A stretch of 64,000 nucleotides of DNA, from positions 50,053,220 to 50,117,219 of the forward strand of contig OX387186.1 of the NCBI GenBank assembly GCA_947561395.2, given 5' to 3'. This DNA is from Buxus sempervirens. Lineage: Eukaryota > Streptophyta > Magnoliopsida > Buxales > Buxaceae. The translations under genes and the position numbers were made by a program. The first letter of the stretch is position 1. The number at the start of each line of letters is the position of its first letter. Below, in pieces: positions 39,101 to 50,500 of this stretch. The notes beneath the pieces are model-generated. The model was given only the letters and a program-made list of their open reading frames with translations. It was not told where the DNA came from and searched no databases.

Positions 39101-42100
39101 AGCTCATTTATTATTTATTTTGTTTCTTTTTTTTTTTTCTAATACGAGGCCAACTTTTGGTCATATAGCTACCATGGCCATTGCCTGCATGTGATGCATA
39201 TGGTAGCCATAGCTTAAACAACTAACAGTCATGGCCCGTTGGCCATGGTTTCCTATTCAGGTAATATACATGGCCTATTGACCATGGCTTTCCACACGGA
39301 TAAATAAAAATACTAGCCATGGCTTTCAAACATATTATTAGGCAATGATTTCCAAGCATGTGATGAAGTTTTAATTATCAAGACACTTGTGGTGAGCTCA
39401 TTATTGCAAGATAAAACTAAATACAAGTATATGGCTCGTTACCACCCATCTGTTCACAAGTTTCAGCCAACGATAGATGATTCTCCAGGCTCTTATCAAG
39501 TGGGTTTGTCGATTTACCAACACTAGGCTGTTGATTGGATTGTCTAACAGCTTTCCTTGATGCACATGCTCATTTAGAATTTTCTCCAATCAAATTAATA
39601 GATAGTTACTATTTATCACATCTAATAAAATGCTTTTTTCTTCCAAAACTAATGGACCGAGACCTTTTTCCATCCATATAATTCAACTATTTTCATTGAA
39701 ATTTATTTTTTTCTTTTATCTTTACTTGCTCTTTTGTCTACCAAAATTTAACCAATAAATAAAATGGTTCATCTAATTTCATACAGAATTTCAAACCTGA
39801 AATCAACATATTTCTGTACAATTCGGAATATTTTTAGACAAGCCATCAATATGGTTTTAATGCAAGAAACATTCAGATTTTAATTCTCATCATCTCATAT
39901 GAATATAATGGCAACAACAGAAGATAAAAATAAAATTCCAGAAACCGATTGTACTATCTAAAATTTCCAAACGCGAATAAGACTATGAATCTGTATACCC
40001 ATTGTTTGCTGAAAAGTTTCTGCACTTTGATCTTTACCAATAATCAGAATTTTTTCTCTTTGAAATTTCTCCTAGGGTTGGCATGTGGTACTTCCCCCCT
40101 TTTTTCTTCAATTTTTGTCTGTCTTTGAATTCAGTAATGAAACAACATATAATTGCATTAGTTCTTTAAATACGACTTGAATTAGGACTCCTTAATCAAG
40201 TACTATTACAAACCCACTATTACGATAACACCCTTTAGTCTCTTAATGGGCTGTGCATTAACTTTTTTATTTTGGATTCAACCTAGACCTGACTTCAGTA
40301 GAATTGTGTTCTTAAGCCCAAGAAAGTTAATTAATTACTTAATCGATTAAAACTAGCAAAAGACAGAATTAACCTTGTAGTTAAGTAATTTTATAATCTA
40401 TTTACCACTCTCAAGTCTCCAACATCCAAGGCTTTCCAATAAAAATAACAATAATATTAAGTAACAAGAGTTATAATTAAATTAGGATTAGTCTTTCGCT
40501 TATTTAACGTCTCTTTACTAAAATGTTCTTCAGCCTCACCTATCCACAACTCTCTCCATTTTCCCACGTGTCTAGGCATCTTTTGAAAATTAGACAAAGA
40601 ATAAACTTAAAATTGTGTTAAAGTTATGTCTTATGAGTAAAATGCCCATAATACTCCTAGGTGAGATCTGGGTAACTACATTTTTCCCTTGACCCCATCC
40701 CATTGCCCCCTACTCCCATTCTCCAACCAGCAAGCAACTGGAGCAGGGAGGCCAAACGATGTACGCAGCCTACCCCTCCTCTCTCTCTCGTCTCAGTTGT
40801 ACCCTCGTGCATCTTCTATATCTTTCTTAGCTCTCTTTGTAAACTGTCCTCTTTTTCATAGAGTCCACATGGCACACAATCTGGTGATTTGGATTGGACA
40901 GCATGATGTATGTGCTGTTCAAATTACTCTTATTTTGACTTGCATAATGTAAAATATCACTTCTTCCAATTGGATAAGGAGGTTTCAACCAACCAACAGA
41001 ATTCACTAGAACTGAGCATGGCATAGCGTGTTTGTTATCATTGGTTTCTTGGTGAGATGTGAACTTTTCTGCTTGAGTGGTAAATGCTATTAACTTAAAA
41101 TGGGATACTTGGATAGTACACATGGATAATTCTTCTACTTGCATAAGTGCTTTAAAGAGGTGTATCTGATTTTGTTACTTGTGCTAATAGTTATTGATTT
41201 TTTTGATATTTCAAAGGTTTCCAAAAAAAGACAACAGATTTAGGTGCATGTTTCAGTTTTATTCTCATATATTTTTCACTTTTGGTGATGGTAAAAAACC
41301 TCAGCTGCTAGCATGAAAATATGGTTAAAGTTTCAGTTCAGCAACTTTGCGCAAATATTGTCAAGGGTTTGGTTTGTTGTCAACCCATCTCTCGTGGGCC
41401 CTGCCTTTTGGTGGGACCTACATCAGATTATGGTTTTTGTTTTCCAAGTGTGTTTCAGGCTGAAAATTTGTATATAAATCATGCCTAGCTTCCAATAATT
41501 AGCAGGTTTTAAGATGGTATTCATTAATGTGTCCAATTGTTTGTCACATTTTGAGAAATACTAAATTGATATTTAAATAAAAATTAGAGTTACTGTTTCT
41601 TGATGAATCACTGCAAGCTTAGAAATGAGTGAGATACTTATCCCATATGTGGCAGCTCATTTAGAGAACCATTTTTGACCATGTATACTTCCAAACAAGA
41701 ATTTAAATCTCGGTATCGGGGCGAGTTGCCAAATTAATTCGAAAAAATTAATAAAAAATCTGAAAAAAATGCAGAAAAATACTAAAAATTAATCTAAAAC
41801 TATACATGGATAATAGGAGTTAAAATTATCAACATAGGCTTAAGAAATGACATATAGAATACAAAACAAATCACTGATGGGCTATTCAATCATTAAATGT
41901 CATAAAAATCTAAGACTTATATTTTTAAGTTGTCAACATTTAACATAATATGAAAATGTTGGAAACTTGCAAGTAAACATACTAAACAACATATCTAAAA
42001 AAAAACCAATGACTAACCTCATTACCATCCCCACCAACTACTGGCTGAGTCACCACCCCCCTCCCCACTTCCATCGGCATCCTTTTATTGATATGTGTAA

Positions 42101-45100
42101 TGAACTAGATTTGACCCACTCTCTGGGAAAAAAAATGTCACAAACTCCTCTCCCACTGGATGTCCAGACTCGACTAACTCTATATAATCATAATATCCTG
42201 AAGTCCGGACCCCAGAACTACTACTAGAATGAGGATGATGTGGTCCTGATCCATATGGATAATCTCCTCCCTAATGATCATGATATCCAATTGCACTACC
42301 ACTGGAGTCTAACGATGGTTGCGGCTGCAATGGAGGATACGGTCCTGGTCCATACGGATAAAACTTTGGAATCTGTGGATAGTCATGTGCATATGGAAGA
42401 TGATGTGCCGACCATAGATAGCCTGAATAATCTCCAAAGCCCAAGCTGCCAAACCTATGCTGCAACTCATCATGAGGATAACTGTCAGGTGGCAAGGTCT
42501 CATCACTATCATGCCATACAGACTTCCCTTATCCCTTTGACTATGACTATGTGAACCAGAACCACGTCCGCGTCACTGATATGGCACATGGTGTTGTGCC
42601 GCTCGATATGTATTTGCCTCCTCCACAGTCATAGGTGCACGCTCACTATCATCAGCACCACCTCCATTACCATCATCAGATGGAGATGTGGATCCTCCTC
42701 CTGCACTAGCAGCACTGCCACTACTGGTGTGACATCCTGGCTGTTTGAGTGAGCGGCTGTGATGTGGGCGGGGTGAGAGACCTGGGCGAGCTACCACAGT
42801 GGCGAGCTACCAGGCGAGGATGTGCATATGGTTGGGATCCCACAACGCTCGGGGATGCTATAAGTAGTCTTAAGACCCCCAAATTAGCAAGAGGCTTTTT
42901 AAGGAGCAACACGGGACTAAATCCCCTGGGAACCCTAAAGTTAAGCGTGCTCGGGTGGGAGCACTGCTAGGATGGGTGACCCCTGGGAAGTTTTCTCGTG
43001 TTATCCTTGAAAACAAATCCGTGAGGGCCCGTGGGCCCAGAGCGGACAATATCTTGCTGGTTATGGGTCTGGGGCGTTACAACTGGTACCAGAGCCCGAG
43101 TCATGCTCGTCATCATCCTCATCTATCCGTCTAGTACGTGCTGCATCCTCATGCTCCTCATCATCGCTATCAACTAAAATGGCATCAGACTGACGCCGAT
43201 CTCTGTCTCCCTCATCCTCTGACTGCATCCAATCATTCTGTACACTATCTAGCAGTGCAACTTCTTGTTCCCTTGTCCACTCATCAAGCACATCATCCTC
43301 CTCAAAAATCACGTTCAGGTCTATTGGATTATAGTATGCATCATTATGATCTCTCATCTGTAGATTTTGCACCTTCAACCTCAAATCGTAGTGCACAAAC
43401 ACTAGTTCATGCAATTTCTTCGCCTTCAACCGGTTTCGAGATTTAGTGTGGATTGCTTGAAACGCCTTCCAATTATGCTCACATCCAGATGAAGAGCACA
43501 CCGCACTTAATACTTTTAATGCAATTGATCTCAAGTGGGGTGCCTGTGAGCCGTAGTTATTCCACCAAGAACCTACAAATTACAAAATACACATAAATAT
43601 AAGTGATAGTAATTACAATAAGATTCATTGGATTCATTGGAGTCTCCCACTCCCCACACTTACATGGAAGGTCTCTTTCTCGTTGGTTGATAACTATGGC
43701 ATCCCTAAAGCGTCCGATTGCATCTTCATAATCTGTAATCTATTAATCAAGAAAGAAACATTTATTTAATTGAATGTTGTAATAAGATACTAATCTTTGG
43801 ATAAGATGTTTCAACTTTACCTCATTCTCGGCTTTTGCTGCTTGATTCATGTCTGGCTCCAATCTCTCAATCACGCGCATTAAGCCTTCCCTAATCTCTT
43901 TGTGTGCAGACATGTATTAATACTGAAAAGCCGGATTAAGGAAGTACGCTGCATATACAAAAAATTCATATTTCATATGAATACAGTATTAGTCTATTAG
44001 ACATTATAGTAATATAATTTCTTATGAAATATTGGAACAAAGTTAACAACAAATAATACCTGCAACGTGGATATCCTGATGCAATTGCTTGTTCCATCTG
44101 TTATCAATGATCTTCCAAAAAGTTTTATAATGCTTCATTGAATTTTGCAATGCCAATTTGGCTCTATCGATCGTTTCATATAAGATGGGCATGGTTGGCT
44201 TCTTGTTCTGATCCACTAATTTCAAAACTTTTTCTAATGGCTCCATGACTTGAACTGCAAATTCAATCTTCTTCCAAGTGTCCTTCTTTAAGACAATCTT
44301 AACAACTTCCTTTGCCAAAAAGTTTTATAATGCTTCACTGAATTTTGCAATGCCAATTTGGCTCTATCGATCGTTTCATATAAGATGGGCATGGCTTCTT
44401 GTTCTGATCCACTAATTTCAAAACTTTTGCTAATGGCTCCATGACTTGAACTGCAAATTCAATCTTCTTCCAAGTGTCCTTTAAGACAATCTTAACAACT
44501 TCCTTTGCCTCAGCCTTTTTCGCCTTTGTTGGGCACACAGAATTCTCAACTTCATGCCATTCATCAGATACAAATAACTACTTCAAATTCTTTCGATACC
44601 GATAAAGAGACTCCATAGCTATGTACTCCGTACAAAATCTTGTAATCCCAAGTCTCAACAACTCTCGGCCCTCAGTGAACTTTGCTTTCATTAAATTAAC
44701 CAACCTTGTACTATTGTAGATGAAGGAGGTTATCTTCTTCCCTAACACAAGTCCATCCGCAAACTTGTCCACTTTTGCAATGTCCTCCAACATCAAGTCA
44801 ATGGTATGGGCAGCACATGGAGTCCAATATAAATGCTTCCTCTTCTCCATCAATAATTTTCCAGCTGATTTATAGGAAGATTCATTATCACTGACAACCT
44901 ATTAGAAATCATGAGAGAAATACACAATTATTATGTTATCAAAATATCAACTTAGCAATTTGTAATGAAGTAGTGAATTGTAAAGACACAATTAACTGAA
45001 ATATACCTGAACAACATTCTCCTCCCCTATTTCAACCATGTCATCCATTAACTGAAATATAAATTCTTTTGTCTTTTTTTGGTTTGACACGTCTATACTC

Positions 45101-47479
45101 TTCATAAACATCATGTGCCGATCACAATACACGAGGAAATTTATTATGTTCGCTCGAGTACGTGATGACCAACCATCACACATAATCGTAACTCTTCAAG
45201 TCTTCCACTTTCTTCTCTGTTCATCTATATATCCTTTGATTTCAGCAACCTCCTCCTTCAGATACTTTCCATTCATCTGTGCTGGTGTGGGCCCCCTAAC
45301 ACCAGGCCCTGCCTGTACAATAACATCAAGCATACTCTGGAAATATGGAGTGCTAGCGGCATTGAAAGGGATGGCATTATATGTAAAGAACTTCGTACAC
45401 GCTCTCCCAACCCTTTGAATCCATTTTGTGCTTAATACGTCCTTTAGTCTTTTTTGCTTTGCATCACGTGACAGATACAAATAAGGATCCATGGTCCTCA
45501 ACTGATCTCCTCTATGTGCAGGCATAGATGGTATGGTACTCTCTCTCTGCCTCTGGGAGCCTCCCCCTCCCTCCCTCGTGTTACTACTACGTGCACGACT
45601 GAACTCAACTCCTGCACTTTTACGTCCAGTCCCAGATCCACCCGCTACATCAAAATGAGAAGGCCGTACTGATACAGAATGGCGTCTGAAGTCATCCATC
45701 TGCATAGTCTCCATACTCTAACGTTGAGCAAACTCTATCTGCTCTCTCTTCCACTGCTCCATGTCATCATCACTATCAGTGTCATCACCCCTACCAATAC
45801 TAGACCCACAGCCGAATATAGCTTCCTCGTTTAAAGTATCTAACAAATGCTCCTTATCCCTCAATGTCTTCTCCTTCGCACTTTTCTCAGTCCTCAAATG
45901 TTGTTGCATCGCTCGCATTATCTCATCTGAGACTTTGGTACACCCAGCTACATCACCGTTCTTATGTTCTAGATGCTCCTTCAGTCTAGTCACATCTCCC
46001 CATATATCTCATCCACAGTAGTTGCATATGACATGTCTGGAATTACCTCCAATAATGGAGCCATGCTGCCACCCAATATCACGGTCATGTGGCATGATTA
46101 AACCTAATAAAAATGATACAGATTAGAATATAAAATCAATCATACAAACAATGTATAATTTATAGATAATTAGACATTAATTATTAAATAAAATAATACA
46201 ATAGTTAACAATTAACTTAAAAATAAAGTATAGAATATACTTTATCAAACAAAGTATGGATTTTTAAAACCAGAAATAGCTTAAAAAATATAAAAGCATA
46301 CTTAAGAAACAAACTATAGTTATTTGTGAAAATTCAAGAATATAATTACACAAATATGTTAAATATAAGTATAATTTATTCTTATTAAAGCAATTAATAC
46401 AATAAATAATATAATTTTATTTTTGCAAAATTAATGGAACGACATACAACTTCATATGAAGTGATTTACGTGTCTATGAAGAGGAAAACAAAAAAAAAAG
46501 AAATTTTAAAAAAATTTCGGAATAGTAAAAACCCCCAATTTTCAAAATCTGATTTGTCACAAATCTAAGTGTTTTTCGCAAAAACTTTGAATCTAATAGT
46601 CTCTATGAGGTTCTAAGAAGATTTTAAGAAAAAAAGAATGAGTTAAAACGAATCGTAGAAGAAGAAATCACCTTTCTCTCAAATCTCCAAAAATCTGTCA
46701 ACTTTCCTCCAAATCTTCAGATCTGCAACAACGAAGCCTTGATTTGCGTTTTGATTGTAGTAGGATAGTATAAGAGGTCAAAAAATGGAGGGGGTGCAAG
46801 GATTTCTTGATTGGAGTTTTCTGGAGGGAGAAACGAGCTCGGGACTGCCAAAAATGGCGTCCTGAGTTCGTCAGGGGCTTTTTAAGCCCCTGTCACAAAT
46901 TCTCGCCGAGATGTCTTGGCGAGACCGAGACGTCTCGGTCTCGGCGAGTTCTCACCGAGACCAACTCTTTTTTCTACTCGGTATTCAGTATCGACTCGCC
47001 TTGAGCCGATACCGAGTCAACTCGGCCAATACTACTCGGTATCGGCCGAGTTTTAAAATTTGCTTCCAAACAATTCCATCTCGCATATGCGTCTTTGAGG
47101 ATCAATAGTGGACAATTTCAGTTTTTGAGGATTCCATTACTACTCAATGTGTTTACTTGGGCTACCATGCTTGCGATATTTAGGGGATACTCGAGTGGTG
47201 ACATTAGAAGAGGTTGGGTGTCTATGGCTGCGTGACTTTGGTGGTGTAGTGTCTTTGCTTTACATAAACTTTTGTTATTATATATGGAGTTCGGCGGGAC
47301 TATATTACTAGATTTGTGGCCTCGTGTATTTTGAGTGTTGAACATCTTGTTCGACTCAACTTTGATGTCATACTTTTAGGAGTGTACTTTCGAAATCAGT
47401 GTATTGGGATGCTACTATGTCATCAAGGAATTGTAGCTTGCACCTTTCCTTTTGGGGGGTCCCATTGTGCTAATTATGT

Positions 47480-47513
<34 letters not shown>

Positions 47514-50500
47514 CAAAGGGAGGGTTTATGAGGAGGATGCGGTTTTTGCTAAGAAGATTGCAGAATACTTTTTAGGTTTATACAAGGAGGAGGTAGATTT
47601 TAGACCAAAAGTAGATGGTTTGGAGTTCAATAGACTGTCGGAGGAGGATAGGGAAGATTTGGAAAAACCATTGTTGGAGGAGGTTAAAGAATAATAAAGC
47701 AACTTAAGGGAGACAAAGCTCCAAGTCCGGATGGGTATTCCTTAGCATTTTTCAATGCGTGCTGGAATACTATTAAAGGTGACCTAGTGGCTACAATTGA
47801 GAAATTTCACAAAAAAGGCAAGTTTGTGAGAAGCATGAATGCCACATTCATCGTCTTAATCCTAAAGAAGGAATGTACGTGCAAGATACATGAATATAGA
47901 CCAATAAGTTTGATCGGTAGTGTGTACAAGATTTTGGCAAAATTGCTGGCCAACAGGCTGAAACCAATGCTTCAAGACCTAATATCTAAGTATCAAAGGG
48001 CTTTTGTTGGGGGGAGGCAATTACAAGATGGAGTGATGGTGGCTAGTGAGTGCATTGATTCATGCATGAAGCGAAAAGAAAAGATGGTAATGTGCGAGTT
48101 GGACTTGCAGAAAGAAAACATGGTAATGTGCAAATTGGGAGTTCTTAATGTACATGCTAAATCGTATGGGCTTCGGTGAGAAGTGGAGGAATTGGATTAT
48201 AGCTTGTATTTCAACAACCACTACCTCGGTTCTAATTAATGATGCGGCAACGGGCTTATTCGAAAGTTCAATAGGTTTGCGTCAAGGAGACCCTTTATCC
48301 CCTCTATTATTCACCATAGTTATGGAAGTGTTTAGCAGAATGATAACTAGAGCATCGGAAAGAGTTATGATAGAAGGAGTTGCATTTGGAAGACCCATTG
48401 CTGTCAATCATCTCTTATTTGCTGATGATATCCTGATCTTTTTGCGAACCAATCCACCAGCAGATCATGTGGCTCAAAGGCATTTTGCTTTGCTTTGAAG
48501 CATGCACTGGCTTAAGCATTAACATGTCCAAAAATGAGATGTTTCAGATAGGGGAGGAGGGAAATATATCAAGCCTAAGCCGGGTCCTAGGATGCAAAGA
48601 GGAGACTTTCCCTACTTCATATCTTGGGATTCCATTGGGAGCCAAGTATAAAAAAGCTACTATATGGAACCTGGTAGTAGAAAGAACGGAAAAAAAAAGC
48701 TTGCAACATGGAAGAGCGGAAGCCTATTGAAAGGGCGTAAGTTGTCATTGATCAAGAGTGTGCTAGCAAGTCTCCTGGCTTTCTACATGTCTATTTTGAA
48801 GATCCCTAAATCGGAGGCAAGGAGATTGAAACAAATCCAAAGAAATTTCTTGTGGGAGGGTAAGGAGGGTGAATTCAAGTACGATTTAGTGGCATGGAAT
48901 CAGGTTTGCAAGCCAATGAAAGAAGGTGGTCTTGGATTAAGGCCTATGACGGTATTTAATAAAGCCCTTCTTTAAAAGTGGATTTGGAGATATGGATGTG
49001 AGATAGGGAATACATGGAGAGAGATCCTAAATAAGAAGTATGGTTCTTCCCCTAATGGTTGGTTTCCCAACTTTTCAAATCAGCCTTGTGGGATGAGTTT
49101 ATGGAGGGCTATTGCTAAGTTGGCAAAATCTGTGGAGAAGATTGCAAATTTAAGGTGGGAAATGGCTCGAGAATTAGCTTTTGGGAAGACATATGATGTG
49201 GTGAGACTAAGCTGAAGGAGGCTTACCCCTTGGTCTACAATCTAAGCATGAATAAGCAAGCAAGGGTAAAGGATTATATATCCTACACGGAGGATGGCAG
49301 CGTCTGGAGTATAAACCTGAGGCGGAATTTGCTGGACTGGGAGATTAACATCTATGTAGCATTACTAAATGTCCTATATAGAAAGGTAGTAGGACAAGAA
49401 GACTCTAGAAGTTGGGCACATGGCAAGTCGGGTTCATTTTCAGTCAAGGAGGCTTTTGAACACCTTCACTGTTCAAGTTTGGAGATTAAGGTGTTCAAAC
49501 ATATTTGGTCAAATATGTTTCCAAGCAAAATGGCATTCTTCATGTGCACAGCAGTCCCAGATAAGATTTTGACGGTGGATCACTTGAAGAATAGGGGGCG
49601 GCATATCCCTAACAGGTGCAGCATATGTAAAATGGAAGAGAAAAGTGTAGCACGCCTGTTTCTGCATTGCAAAGGTACTATCAAATTATGCGGAGCTATT
49701 TTCCAGAGGTTTGAAGTAGCTTGGGTGCATCCCAAGGAGTATAAAATAGCTTTAGAAGCATGGGGTTGGAGAAAAGGGAAAACATGTGCTGATATATGTT
49801 GGAACTTGGCTCTTGCAGCTATGGCTTGGGTGATATGGGGAGAAAGAAACAGGAGGATTTTTAAGAATTTGGAAAGCAAGGAATCAATGATGGAAAGAAT
49901 TGTTTTGAAGTTGATGCATAGCTGGTTGCTAGGTAACCCAGCAGGAGATAATATACCCATTGAAGACTTCTTTTTTTTAGCAATTTTTATGATCCAAGAG
50001 TAGGGCTATGAAGGAAGGTGGTTGAGTCCCTCTTTATCATAGTAGTTACTCTACATTTAGTCAGATGTGGTGTCTCCAATATGGTACACGGTTTGTGTAC
50101 CTGTACTTTTTCACCTTCTAATATATAAATATCCATTACTTATTGATCAAATAATAATAATAACAACAACAACAATAAGAATAATAATAATAATAATAAT
50201 TAATGATAAAAAACAAAGAAATATTGTATTAGGTTTGAATCTTTAAGACATTTGCTTCATAGGAAAAGGCCTCATCAAATTCTGATGTCATTTTTTTTAA
50301 AGTTCAATACTCAATTTGTCCTATTTTTGCACCATAAAATGATCATCATGTCCGTCCAATTTTATCTAATTTGCCAATTTCCCCTTTTTTCTTTTAATAT
50401 TTCTAAGAATGCCGTAAAAAAAAAAATTTTAGGATACAAATAATTTGGATAAGGGCAAAATTCTAAGAAATGCATGAACAAACAGATTCCATCACTGAGA

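Larger units (their letters stand above)
42000..46095 (-). pseudogene. hAT-B transposase pseudogene
   Basis: ATG at 46095-46093 ([17 protein letters not shown]), BED-type CNYC with TGA right after it (46009-46011), acidic stretch, TAG at 45718-45720, the GPGVRGPTP segment, TGA at 45196-45198 where the family has Trp, the DUF659 region ([20 protein letters not shown], then past a GT-AG intron [10 protein letters not shown] and [13 protein letters not shown]), a duplicated block, introns, then the dimerisation signature ([32 protein letters not shown]) and an acidic then Gly/Ser/Pro/Tyr/His-rich tail. The tail is split by the solo LTR at 42728-43081. Clearly dead. Confidence 0.8.
41696..47062 (-). 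mobile_element. hAT-B: second DUF659/BED-type hAT transposon, 5367 bp
   Basis: Flanked by the 8-bp TSD CTTCCAAA. Inverted termini: left CAAGAATTTAAATCTCGG, right read inward CAAATTTTAAAACTCGG. The right subterminal region (46860-47050) is packed with CTCGG/CCGAG motifs such as GAGACGTCTC and TCGGTATCGGCCGAG. It carries one antisense transposase gene of the same family as hAT-A, and a solo LTR. Confidence 0.85.

Noticed and set aside
42891-43008. A functional 5S rRNA gene
   Set aside because: The 5' half is diverged and the stretch lies inside a TG...CA LTR with TSDs, as in Cassandra elements.
43084-43096. TGGTACCAGAGCC as a retrotransposon primer-binding site after the LTR
   Set aside because: It looks like the Met-tRNA site, but ACTGG here duplicates the left flank. 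The following bases continue the transposase frame (DSGSGT joined to SSGSA), so the match is probably chance and the LTR is solo.
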